Shown here: piece after piece, positions 48,675 to 56,541 of the stretch
Position numbering within the stretch: the stretch's first letter is position 1
Layout: every line of letters starts with the position of its first letter
Assembly (NCBI GenBank): GCA_040219085.1
Contig: JAVJTC010000017.1
Coordinates: 1 to 64,000, forward strand
DNA: 64,000 bases
From: Acidimicrobiales bacterium
Lineage (GTDB): Bacteria; Actinomycetota; Acidimicrobiia; Acidimicrobiales; JAVJTC01
Reading direction: 5' to 3'
Notes under the pieces: generated by a model
Seen by the model: only the letters and a program-made list of their open reading frames with translations
Databases searched by the model: none
Told to the model about the DNA's origin: nothing
Program-made: the position numbers and the translations under genes

Positions 48675-49514
48675 GTGCCCGAGTTGCCCGAGGTGGAGAC
48701 CATCCGGCGTGCTCTGGAGCCCGCCATCGCCGGGCGGACCGTGGTCACCTCCTGGAGCCACCCGTCCGCGAAGTTCACCCCGGCGACCACGCTCGACGGC
48801 GCACGCCTCGGCGACGTCGACCGTCGGGGCAAGTACCTGCTGGTGGCGGTCACCGGACCGGGTGGAGCGAGGCCGCGTGAGCTCGTCGTCCACCTCGGAA
48901 TGACCGGCCTGCTACGTCTCGTCGATACCGCCGGGGCCCCGTCGGACCCCTACGTCCGCGCCACTCTGAACCTCGGCGAGGAGACACTCGAGTACCGCGA
49001 CGTTCGCCGGTTCGGTCGCCTGCGGGTGGTGGCAGCCGGCGACCACGCCGGGATCCCCACCCTGGCCGCCCTGGGCCCGGAACCGCTGTCGGAGCAGTTC
49101 ACACCACAGTCGCTCTACTCGGCGGTCGCCTCCAGTCGCCGGGCGCTCAAGACGCAACTGTTGTCCCAACGACCCGTCGCGGGGATCGGCAACATCTACG
49201 CCGACGAAGCCCTGTGGATGGCCGGCGTCGGTCCCGCCCGCCGCCGGATCACCAGGGCCGAGGCGACCCGCCTGCACGACGCGATTCGAACGGTGATCGC
49301 CGCGGCAATCGACCGGGGCGGAACGACGCTGCGCGACTACCGCACCTTCGACGGCGGTACCGGCACGAACCAGGACCACCTCGCCTGCTACGGCCGATCG
49401 GGGCTGCCGTGCCCGCGGTGCGGGACCGCGCTGCGCTCGCGGGTTCTCGATGCCCGCACGACGACATGGTGTCCCACCTGCCAGTCGACCCGGCGCTCAC
49501 CCACGGTGGGCTAA
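48675..49514 (+). CDS. mutM: Formamidopyrimidine-DNA glycosylase
   Basis: A 279-residue Fpg/MutM, which removes 8-oxoguanine and formamidopyrimidines and cuts the abasic site. The start must be GTG at 48675, because Pro2 and Glu3 (PELPEVETI) become the catalytic N-terminus after Met removal. RGKYLL holds the conserved Lys, VRRFGRL the DNA-intercalating Arg region, and LLSQRPVAGIGNIYADEAL is the helix-two-turn-helix. The zinc finger is complete, CPRCG and WCPTCQ, in contrast to the Nei-type enzyme at 36.4 kb. The final 4 bases overlap the convergent K+ channel gene. Confidence 0.95.
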   Translation: MPELPEVETIRRALEPAIAGRTVVTSWSHPSAKFTPATTLDGARLGDVDRRGKYLLVAVTGPGGARPRELVVHLGMTGLLRLVDTAGAPSDPYVRATLNLGEETLEYRDVRRFGRLRVVAAGDHAGIPTLAALGPEPLSEQFTPQSLYSAVASSRRALKTQLLSQRPVAGIGNIYADEALWMAGVGPARRRITRAEATRLHDAIRTVIAAAIDRGGTTLRDYRTFDGGTGTNQDHLACYGRSGLPCPRCGTALRSRVLDARTTTWCPTCQSTRRSPTVG

Positions 49515-50290
49515 AGGCCTCCGGGGCGGGAGTTCTCGAGGACGAGCGCCGCCATGCGTGAGCCGCCGATCTGGTGGGGATTGACCACCTGGTTCGCCCC
49601 GGCCCGGCGCAGCTTCGGCTCCACGCTCTGATTGGTCGCTCTCGCCACGATGAACAGATCAGACCGCTCGGCACGCGCGGACAGCGTCACGAAGAGGTTG
49701 TCGGCATCGCTGTTCATCGCGCAGATCAAGGTCGAGGCGTGCTCGAGACCAGCGATCCTGAGGACCGAATCGTCGGTTGCGTCGCCGTGGACCCAGTAGT
49801 GGTCCTCCACCTCCTCGATCGTCTCCTCCCGGTCGATGATCACCACGTTGTGCCCGGACCGTTCCAGCGAGTCCGTGATCGCCCGGCCGACCTGGCCGTA
49901 ACCACACAGGATCACGTGGCCCCGAAGGTGCGCGATGTCCCTCTCCATCCTCTGCCTCCTGTAGTGGTCTGTGAGACGGCCCTCGATGAGGATCTCGAGA
50001 ACGATGCTGAACGTGTAGAGCGTCGTGCTCGTGCCGACGAGAACGACGATGATCGTGAACACCTCGAACCGGCCGTCGACGTCGCCGATCTCGCGGAACC
50101 CGACGGTCGTGACCGTAATGACCGTCTGGTAGAGGGCGTCGAGCGGCGTCAGACCCAGGGCCCAGTAGCCGAGGGTCCCGCCCACGCCGATCGTAAGGAG
50201 GAGGCCGATCGCAAACCACAACTGGTGGCGGGGGTCGGTCGGTCGCCGCCGGCGTCGTCCCGGCGGTCGCTGATTCTCACTGGCCTGCAT
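49511..50290 (-). CDS. Two-helix potassium channel with RCK/TrkA-N domain
   Basis: A 259-residue channel subunit: basic N-terminus (QRPPGRRRRRP), helix 1 (WFAIGLLLTIGVGGTLGYWA), pore loop TVITVTTVGFREIGD with selectivity filter TVGF, helix 2, then a cytoplasmic RCK domain starting GHVILCGYGQVGRAI, whose GYGQVG is the dinucleotide-binding loop. It resembles MthK/Kch-type channels gated by nucleotide or Ca2+. Residues after about 220 truncate early, so there is RCK-N but no RCK-C domain. ATG 50290 is preferred; a longer frame to 50686 would lie antisense inside the lipoprotein gene. Confidence 0.88.
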   Translation of the reverse strand: MQASENQRPPGRRRRRPTDPRHQLWFAIGLLLTIGVGGTLGYWALGLTPLDALYQTVITVTTVGFREIGDVDGRFEVFTIIVVLVGTSTTLYTFSIVLEILIEGRLTDHYRRQRMERDIAHLRGHVILCGYGQVGRAITDSLERSGHNVVIIDREETIEEVEDHYWVHGDATDDSVLRIAGLEHASTLICAMNSDADNLFVTLSARAERSDLFIVARATNQSVEPKLRRAGANQVVNPHQIGGSRMAALVLENSRPGGL

Positions 50291-50351
50291 CGGCGCCGCC
50301 ACGACTCCATGATGGCGCACCGGGCGCGCCCGCCAGGCGAGCCCGGCTCGG

Positions 50352-50357
50352 TACCGT
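50352..50357 (+). promoter_or_regulatory. -10 box TACCGT of the beta-propeller lipoprotein
   Basis: TACCGT ends 6 nt before the GTG at 50364. Confidence 0.55.
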
Positions 50358-50363
50358 GACACC

Positions 50364-51857
50364 GTGTCCCCAACGCGACCGCCGTCGAGGGTTCCTTCGA
50401 GGAGCGAAGCGGCACCGACCCGACACGACCGGAACCGCAGGCCCACCTCTCTGGTCGTGGCCGCGACGCTCATCCTCGCCCTGGTGGCCGCGGCGTGCAC
50501 GGGTGGCTTCTCCGACGACCCGGTCATACAGGCGGACCCTGACCGCCCGGGATCGTTGACCCCGTCCCCCGACACGGACGGTGACGGCGGCGGCGACACG
50601 GAGGCGGGGGGCTCCGACGCCGGGTCCCCACAGCCTGACGATGCACCCGGAACCGACGACGACCCCCCCGATGACAGCGAACGCATCGCGGTTCAGGACA
50701 CGGACGGCACACTCTTCACGATCCGCCCCGACGGCGGGGACCTCGTGGTCCTCGCCGACGACGGCCGCTTCCACTCCCAGCCGGTGTGGTCCCCCGACGC
50801 CGGCCGCCTCGCCTGGTCCACATTCGCACCGGACTCGACCACCACGACGGTGGCCTCCGCCCGGTTCGACGGAACGGCGTGGGCCGAGGTGGCGACACCG
50901 GCGGGCGCCTTCTACCTGTCGTGGGATCCGACCTCGGCCCGGGTGGCGACGTTGTCGGGCGGCGTTGCCGGCGTCGACGTCGGCGTCGTCGACATCTCAG
51001 CGGGCGACGGTTGGCGACGGATCGACCGGGGCGAGCCGTACTGGTTCGTCTGGGGCCCCGACGGCGAGGAACTCCTCGTCCACGCCGACGGCCTGAGGCT
51101 CGACCGGGTGGATCTCGACGGCACGACGGTGATCGTGGAGTCGGCCCCGGCGCCCTTCCTCACACCCGCGTGGACCTTCGAAGCACGCTCACTGATATAC
51201 CCCACCACGATCGACGGGGCGGCCACGCTCGTGACGAGCGGCACCGAGGGGGAAGGGGCACTGCCGCTGTTCACCTACGACGGACTCCTGCGTTTCGCCG
51301 TCAGCCCGGCGATCAACCGGATGGCCGTGCTCACCGCCGAGGTCCCCGAACCCGACGACGGCATCGTCACCGCCTCGGCGCCGCTCCCCGCCCAGATCGA
51401 TCCCGACAACCTCCCGCACCTGGAGGTCGACACGTTCGCCCTTCTCGCGACGTTCGGTTCCGACCCGACGGTGCTCTCCGAAGAGGACGTCGTCGCCTTC
51501 TGGTGGTCGCCGGGCGGCGAGGCACTCGGCTGGCTCGAGCCGGCAGCCGACGGCGAACCGGGACAACTGCAGTGGTGGTTCCTCAACACCGACGGTTTCG
51601 TGCCCGGCCCTGTGTTCACACCGAGCACCGTGTGGGCACGCGACTACCTCCCGTTCTTCGACCAGTACGGCCGGAGCCACTCGCTGTGGTCGCCGGACGG
51701 CACGGCCGTGACCTACGCGGGGACCTCACCCGACGGGCGCTCCGGCGTGTGGGTCCACGAGGTCGCGCTCGGTGCAGAGCCACGTTTCCTCGCGGACGGA
51801 GTCGTGTCGGTGTGGTCTCCGGCACCGGCCGGCAGCGGGGCGTCGAGCCCCCTGTAG
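50364..51857 (+). CDS. TolB-like beta-propeller lipoprotein
   Basis: A 497-residue lipoprotein. The lipobox is LVAAAC with Cys45, preceded by a long basic n-region (HDRNRRP). A linker of about 55 residues rich in Asp, Gly and Pro follows. The rest shows repeated WSPDAGRLAWS, WDPTSARVA, WGPDGEELLV, WSPGGEALGW and WSPDGTAVTY blocks, the D/P-G strands of a TolB/WD40-like propeller with at least six blades. It is likely a surface scaffold or polysaccharide-associated protein; no catalytic residues are visible. The start at GTG 50364 is set by the -10 box. The selD gene begins 42 bp after the stop. Confidence 0.82.
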   Translation: MSPTRPPSRVPSRSEAAPTRHDRNRRPTSLVVAATLILALVAAACTGGFSDDPVIQADPDRPGSLTPSPDTDGDGGGDTEAGGSDAGSPQPDDAPGTDDDPPDDSERIAVQDTDGTLFTIRPDGGDLVVLADDGRFHSQPVWSPDAGRLAWSTFAPDSTTTTVASARFDGTAWAEVATPAGAFYLSWDPTSARVATLSGGVAGVDVGVVDISAGDGWRRIDRGEPYWFVWGPDGEELLVHADGLRLDRVDLDGTTVIVESAPAPFLTPAWTFEARSLIYPTTIDGAATLVTSGTEGEGALPLFTYDGLLRFAVSPAINRMAVLTAEVPEPDDGIVTASAPLPAQIDPDNLPHLEVDTFALLATFGSDPTVLSEEDVVAFWWSPGGEALGWLEPAADGEPGQLQWWFLNTDGFVPGPVFTPSTVWARDYLPFFDQYGRSHSLWSPDGTAVTYAGTSPDGRSGVWVHEVALGAEPRFLADGVVSVWSPAPAGSGASSPL

Positions 51858-51886
51858 GGGCTCCCCCGGGGCAGGTCCCAGGCGGG

Positions 51887-51892
51887 TAGGTT
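51887..51892 (+). promoter_or_regulatory. -10 box TAGGTT of selD
   Basis: TAGGTT ends 7 nt before the GTG at 51900, with no ribosome site; supports both the start and a leaderless mRNA. Confidence 0.5.
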
Positions 51893-51899
51893 GAGCGAC

Positions 51900-52991
51900 G
51901 TGCCAGATGACGTACGGCTGACCGGGTACAGCCACGGCGCAGGCTGAGCGTGCAAGCTCGGTCCGACCGAGCTGGCGCAGGTCCTGCGCACCCTCCCGAA
52001 AGTCGAACACGCCGACCTGGTGGTCGGCAACGAGACAGGTGACGACGCCGCGGTGTGGCGCCGTCCGGACGGTCGCGCCCTCGTTTCGACCGCCGACTTC
52101 TTCACCCCGATCGTCGACGACGCCCGCCTGTGGGGGCGTATCGCCGCGGTCAACGCCGCCAACGACGTGTACGCAATGGGCGGCACTCCACTGTTCGCGC
52201 TCGCGCTCGCCGCCTGGCCGGTGGACGTCCTACCCCTCGACCTTCTCGGGGAGGTTCTCGCCGGCGGCCTCGACGCCGCGGCCGAGGGCGGCTGGGTCGT
52301 GGCCGGGGGACACACCGTCGACGGTCCCGAACCCATGTACGGCCAGGCCGTGACCGGCGAGGTCGACGTCGACGAGATGTTCACCAACGCGGGCCTGGCT
52401 GCGGGCCAGACGCTCGTGTTGACCAAGCCCATCGGTACGGGCCTCATCACCACGGCACTCAAGCGCAGTCCCGCCGCCGATGCCCGTCCGGGAGGCCCCC
52501 TCGCCGCCGCGTACGAGGCCGCCGTCACCGAGATGACCCGCCTCGACGCCGAGGCCGCCGTCGTCGCGCGCGCCGCGCGGGCCACCGGCGCCACCGACGT
52601 GACCGGGTTCGGACTGGTGGGTCACCTCCACCGGATGGCGCGCGCGAGTGGCGTGGCGATCGAGATCGATCCGGGAACGGTGCCACTGCTGCCCGGCGCC
52701 GAAGACCTCGCCCGGGCCGGACAGGTACCGGGCGGAACAGGCCGGAACAGGGCGTTCCTCGGCGACGCGCTCGTCGACGTGAGAGGAACCGAGCGCGGCG
52801 CCGTGCCCGATGTTCTGGCCGACATCCTCGCCGACCCCCAGACTGCCGGTGGCCTCCTGTTCGGCTGTGACCCCGCGGCCGTCACGGAGGCGCTGGCCGC
52901 ACTCACCGAGAAGGGACACACGGCGGCTGCTGTCGGGACGGTGATCGCTCCCGTCGACGGGGCCCCGACCGGCACCATCCTGATCGTGTAG
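51900..52991 (+). CDS. selD: Selenide, water dikinase (SelD), itself a selenoprotein (UGA = Sec at codon 16)
   Basis: A 363-residue enzyme that makes selenophosphate from selenide and ATP for selenocysteine synthesis. The frame runs from GTG 51900 through TGA at 51945-51947 to the stop at 52991. Read as Sec (U), residues 9-21 are GYSHGAGUACKLG, matching the SelD motif GxxC/U-x-C-K in which U16 is the reactive residue and Lys19 is essential. GNETGDDAAVW and GGHTVDGPEP are ATP/Mg sites. Everything after the TGA is uninterrupted and family-like, so it is not a pseudogene. A hairpin at SECIS distance follows. No selA, selB or selC is in the window. A conventional caller would start at 52020 and lose the active site. 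Confidence 0.92.
51948..51979 (+). promoter_or_regulatory. Putative bacterial SECIS hairpin in selD
   Basis: Directly after the UGA, AGCTCGGT (51955-51962) pairs perfectly with ACCGAGCT (51966-51973) around a CCG loop; TGC/GCA (51951-51953, 51977-51979) add a lower stem. The loop starts 16 nt after the UGA, within the distance known for bacterial SECIS elements read by SelB. Confidence 0.7.
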
Positions 52992-53037
52992 CGGCCGACC
53001 GCGGTCACGTCGTTCCCCGACGACGCCGACGCAACCG

Positions 53038-53748
53038 CTACTCCTGAGCGTGAGGCGTCTGGTCGGGAAGCCCGGCGAGGTGCGCGGCGTCGTTGTACCG
53101 CACGAGACGCCACCGCCACGCCTCCAGGTCGCTGCGCAGCGTGAGTTCGGTGAGCGACGTGTTCAGCGTCCACAGGTCGAACCCGCCGTGGCGCGGCAGA
53201 TCCAGCAGGTCCCGGAAGGCCACGTCGATCACGCCACCGTGGCACACGACGAGCACCGTCTTCCCGGGGTGCGTCGACGCCACGCGGGCGACCGCACCGC
53301 CGGCCCGGAGATGGAACTCGGCGGCGCTCTCACCACCCGGCGAGAGAGGCTCGTAGGGGTCCGTCAGGAAGTCGAGCCCGTAGCGCTCCCGGAACTCCGT
53401 GAAGGTGAGTCCGTCGGCCTCTCCCGGACGACGTTCGACCAGGTCCCGGTCGCGGTGGACCTCGTCGATGCCGATGTGTGCGGCGACGATGTCGGCCGTC
53501 TCGACCGCGCGCTCGAGCGTCGAGGACCATACGACGTCGATGGGGGGATCATCACCGGCGGCGAGACGCTCTCCCAGCGCGGTGGCCTGACGGCGACCCA
53601 GTTCCGACAGCCCGGTGCAACTGCGTTCACCACCGAGCACCCGGCGGACCGTGACTTCGGACTCGCCGTGGCGCACCAGGATCAGTCGAGTCGGCGGGGT
53701 CGATTCGTCGGTCGTGTCGTCGTCTTCGGCCGTGTCGGATTCGGTCAT
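53038..53748 (-). CDS. Histidine phosphatase superfamily protein
   Basis: A 236-residue phosphoglycerate-mutase-like phosphatase. LILVRHGESEVT carries the RHG nucleophile motif, GLSELGRRQATALGERL follows, SSTLERAVETADIV holds the second Arg, ERRPGEADGL the acid, and VVCHGGVIDVAF the second His. Such enzymes remove phosphate from small metabolites or phosphoproteins; the target is unknown. An acidic N-terminal extension (DTAEDDDTTDES) precedes the fold. The ATG at 53748 is preferred to an in-frame start at 53802, because a CACACT box lies 6 nt upstream. Convergent with selD, 46 bp between stops. Confidence 0.9.
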   Translation of the reverse strand: MTESDTAEDDDTTDESTPPTRLILVRHGESEVTVRRVLGGERSCTGLSELGRRQATALGERLAAGDDPPIDVVWSSTLERAVETADIVAAHIGIDEVHRDRDLVERRPGEADGLTFTEFRERYGLDFLTDPYEPLSPGGESAAEFHLRAGGAVARVASTHPGKTVLVVCHGGVIDVAFRDLLDLPRHGGFDLWTLNTSLTELTLRSDLEAWRWRLVRYNDAAHLAGLPDQTPHAQE

Positions 53749-53754
53749 GGCGAG

Positions 53755-53760
53755 AGTGTG
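53755..53760 (-). promoter_or_regulatory. -10-like CACACT of the phosphatase gene
   Basis: Minus-strand CACACT ends 6 nt before the ATG at 53748. The divergent gene has the same hexamer (53798-53803) 7 nt before its ATG. Confidence 0.4.
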
Positions 53761-53810
53761 GCGCACGTGGCCTGAGCGCGCGAGGTCCGCGGTGGTGCAC
53801 ACTGGAGACG

Positions 53811-54425
53811 ATGAAGGAGACAGTCGTCCTCCTGGTCTCGTTCTGTGTCGGCGCGGTGCCCTTCAGCTACCTCGTCGCACAGTCGGTGGCCGGAGCCGAC
53901 CTGCGCACCGTCGGCAACGGCACGGTGTCGGGTACGGCGCTGTACCGCGTCGCGGGCTTTCTCCCCCTCGTCGTCGGTGGCGTGCTCGACGTCGTCAAGG
54001 GCCTCCCGGGGGTGATGCTCGCTGACGGGGCCCCGGTACTCGCCGCGTTCGCCGCGTTCGCCGCCGTGGCCGGACACAACTGGTCGCCGTTCATCGGTGG
54101 CGCCGGTGGTCGGGGTCTGTCGCCGGCGATGGGGGCGCTCCTCGTCGTCGCGTGGCCCGGGACCGTCCTTCTCCTCGGCGGCCTCGCGCTCGGTCGCCTC
54201 GCCAACCACACCGGGCTCTCCACCTTCCTGTCCCTGCTCGTACTGCCGTGGCTGTTGCTGTTGACCCATGGAAGCGCCGCGATGCTCGCCGGCTGGCTGA
54301 TCATCATCCCGATACTCATGAAGCGGATGGTGGGCAACTCCCGCTTGCCCCGGACGCCGGACCGACCGAGGATGGTCACCCGACGCCTGTTGTTCGACAA
54401 CGATGGGCTGACCGGAACCCCCTGA
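53811..54425 (+). CDS. Divergent PlsY-like glycerol-3-phosphate acyltransferase family protein
   Basis: A 204-residue membrane protein with about five helices, matching the PlsY (DUF205) family, which transfers an acyl group from acyl-phosphate to glycerol-3-phosphate. The conserved motif GSGNxGATN is changed to GNGTVSGTALYR, and the second motif reads GHNWSPFIGGAGGRG in place of GHxxPxFxxFKGGKG, so key Ser and Lys residues are lost; HTGLSTFLS aligns with the third motif. A different acyl acceptor or loss of activity is possible. The ATG at 53811 follows GGAG at only 3 nt spacing and a CACACT box. Downstream MFS gene on the same strand. Confidence 0.75.
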   Translation: MKETVVLLVSFCVGAVPFSYLVAQSVAGADLRTVGNGTVSGTALYRVAGFLPLVVGGVLDVVKGLPGVMLADGAPVLAAFAAFAAVAGHNWSPFIGGAGGRGLSPAMGALLVVAWPGTVLLLGGLALGRLANHTGLSTFLSLLVLPWLLLLTHGSAAMLAGWLIIIPILMKRMVGNSRLPRTPDRPRMVTRRLLFDNDGLTGTP

Positions 54426-54457
54426 CGTGACCCCGCCGGTCGTACCGGCCAACTGAC

Positions 54458-55699
54458 GTGCAACTCCTCCGCCGACCCGACTTTCGACGCCTCCTGATCG
54501 GTCAGGGCATCTCCGGCCTGGGCGACTGGATGGGCACCTTCGCCTTCATGGCGCTCGCCCTGACCGAGACCGAGTCGTCGGCCGCCGTCGGCGGGATCCT
54601 CGCGCTGCGACTGCTCCCGGCGGGCCTGGGAGGTTCCGTCGCCGCCCGGATGGCCGCCCGCTGGGACCGGCGCCGGATCATGTTGACCACGGATCTGATG
54701 CGGGTCGGAGTCGTGGCCGTGGTCCCGCTCGTGCAGGGCCTGTGGTGGATCTACGTGTGGGCGTTCGTCCTCGAGGCGACGTCCATCGTCTTCGTCTCCG
54801 CCCGCGACGCCGCGGTACCCGACCTGGCCGACGAAGAGGACCTCCCGGTGGCCAACGGGTTGATGATGGCGTCGAGCTACGGCGGCATCCCGCTCGGGGC
54901 GCTGGCCTTCGGTGGTCTCGCCGCTCTACCCCTCAACGACAGCGGATGGTTCGCCGAGCATCCCCAGGCACTCGTGTTCTGGATAGACGCGCTCACCTTC
55001 CTGGCCAGCGCCGTCCTCATCGCCCGGCTTCCCAGACTCGGCGGAGGGACAGCCCCCGAGGAGGAATCGAGTGGCAGGCTCCGCGACGCCTGGCGGCTGC
55101 CGCTGGTGCGCAGCGTGATGCCCGCGACCGCGGCGGTGGCGCTCGGACTCGGCGCTCTGTTCTCGCTGGGGATCGCCCTCATACGCGACGAGTTGTCGGC
55201 GTCGAACACCGAGTTCGGGATCCTGATCGCCCTGTTCGGTGTGGGCGCGGGCATCGGGCTCGCCCTGACCCGAAGACTCGGGACCGATCTGTTGACCACG
55301 ACACGGTTCGGGGTCACCACGATGGGACTCCTGGTCACCTCGATGAGCCTCAGCCCGGAGATCTGGCTCACCTACCTCGGCGCCATCGGCTTCGGTGCGG
55401 GGGCGACGATCGCCCTGACCTCGGGGATGAGCGCCCTGCAGAGCGGCGTCCGCGAATCCGAACGCGTCCTCGCCTTCGCCGCGTTCCACGTCGTGATCCG
55501 CATCGGACTCGGCGTGGCCGCCGTCGTGACCGGGGCGATCGCTGACGGACTGGACACGGTCCAACTCCCGGGCGACTCCTCGATCAGCGCCATCCGTCTC
55601 GTCCTGCTCGGGTGCGGTGTCGTGGTCGTCCTCGCGGCCCAGGCGGTCAGACCGGTCGCCACGCCGGCCTCCACCACCGAACCCACGGCGGCGCCATGA
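54458..55699 (+). CDS. MFS transporter (EntS/MefA-like, 12 helices)
   Basis: A 413-residue major-facilitator protein with 12 predicted helices. DFRRLLIGQGISGLGDWMG starts helix 1 in the way of the EntS/macrolide-efflux subgroup, and MAARWDRRRIMLTTDLMR is the loop 2-3 motif. ARDAAVPDLADEEDLPVANG in the central loop is another subgroup sign. Likely an exporter of a small amphipathic molecule. Start GTG 54458 gives MQLLRRPDFRR. Its stop overlaps the DegV gene (ATGA), so both are co-translated. Confidence 0.88.
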   Translation: MQLLRRPDFRRLLIGQGISGLGDWMGTFAFMALALTETESSAAVGGILALRLLPAGLGGSVAARMAARWDRRRIMLTTDLMRVGVVAVVPLVQGLWWIYVWAFVLEATSIVFVSARDAAVPDLADEEDLPVANGLMMASSYGGIPLGALAFGGLAALPLNDSGWFAEHPQALVFWIDALTFLASAVLIARLPRLGGGTAPEEESSGRLRDAWRLPLVRSVMPATAAVALGLGALFSLGIALIRDELSASNTEFGILIALFGVGAGIGLALTRRLGTDLLTTTRFGVTTMGLLVTSMSLSPEIWLTYLGAIGFGAGATIALTSGMSALQSGVRESERVLAFAAFHVVIRIGLGVAAVVTGAIADGLDTVQLPGDSSISAIRLVLLGCGVVVVLAAQAVRPVATPASTTEPTAAP

Positions 55700-56517
55700 C
55701 CGTCGCCGTGATCACCGACTCGACGGCCGCCCTTCCCCGAGAGCTCGCGGCCGAACTCGGCGTGACGGTGGTCCCGATCATCTTCACCGTCGACGGCGTC
55801 GAGACGCCCGAGGGGTCCATGGACACCGAGGCGCTCCTGCGCGCGCACGTCTCGACGGCGGCACCGCCGCCAGGAGCGTTCGCCGCGGCGGTGGCCGGAG
55901 CGGACAGCCCCGACGGGGTCGTCATCGTGACCGTCTCCGCCGAACTGAGCAGCACGCACCAGTCCGCCGTGCTGGCGTCCCGACTGGGCGGGGACGCCGT
56001 GGAGGTGATCGACTCCGGGTCCTCAGCCGGGGGCCAGGCTCTCGTCGTCGCGGCCGCTGCCCGGATGGCGGCCACCGGCGCCGACGTGACGACGGTGGCC
56101 GCCACCGCGCGGCGGGTTGCCGACCGGGTGCGGCTACTCGGAGTCCTCGGCGGACTCGCCCAGCTCGCGCGGACGGGACGGATCCCGAGCCTCGCCGGCT
56201 GGGCCGGCGACCGGCTGGGAATGAAGCCGATGTTCGAGATAGACCACGGCCGCATCACCCGACTGATGCCGGCCCGTGGCGTGGACGCAGCCCATGACCG
56301 GGTGATGTCGGCGTGGCGGGCGACCCGCCCCGATGCGGACACCCCGCTGCACGTGGCAGCCGTACATGCCGAAGCGCCCGAGGCCGCTCAGCGTCTACTC
56401 GACGCTGTGAGCGCCGAGCACGCCCCTACGACGGCCATGATCGGGGAGTTCGGACAGGCGATGATCGCGGCCTCCGGGGTCGGGGTGTCGGGCCTGGCGT
56501 GGTGGTGGGACGACTGA
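55696..56517 (+). CDS. DegV family fatty-acid-binding protein
   Basis: A 273-residue DegV-family protein. VAVITDSTAALPRELA is the signature N-terminus, TVSAELSSTHQSAVLA the lipid-head binding Ser/Thr loop, and VIDSGSSAGGQALVVAAA the following strand. DegV/FakB proteins bind a fatty acid and present it to FakA kinase for acyl-phosphate formation, the substrate used by PlsY-type acyltransferases. This may link it to the PlsY-like gene two places upstream. FakA is not in the window. The ATG at 55696 overlaps the MFS stop by 4 nt. A hairpin at 56520-56541 follows. Confidence 0.92.
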   Translation: MTVAVITDSTAALPRELAAELGVTVVPIIFTVDGVETPEGSMDTEALLRAHVSTAAPPPGAFAAAVAGADSPDGVVIVTVSAELSSTHQSAVLASRLGGDAVEVIDSGSSAGGQALVVAAAARMAATGADVTTVAATARRVADRVRLLGVLGGLAQLARTGRIPSLAGWAGDRLGMKPMFEIDHGRITRLMPARGVDAAHDRVMSAWRATRPDADTPLHVAAVHAEAPEAAQRLLDAVSAEHAPTTAMIGEFGQAMIAASGVGVSGLAWWWDD

Positions 56518-56519
56518 GA

Positions 56520-56541
56520 CCCCGCCCGGTCAGGCGCGGGG
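56520..56541. terminator. Hairpin at the convergent DegV / anchored-protein ends
   Basis: CCCCGC (56520-56525) pairs with GCGGGG (56536-56541), with a 10-nt loop, covering the stop of the minus-strand gene at 56530. Confidence 0.55.

Noticed and set aside
50291-50686. N-terminal extension of the K+ channel
   Set aside because: It lies antisense to the lipoprotein gene and its promoter, has no homologous features, and ATG 50290 gives a normal channel N-terminus.
51945-51947. selD as a pseudogene or sequencing error because of TGA
   Set aside because: The TGA lies exactly at the Cys/Sec position, flanked by conserved residues and followed by a SECIS-like hairpin; the remaining frame is intact.
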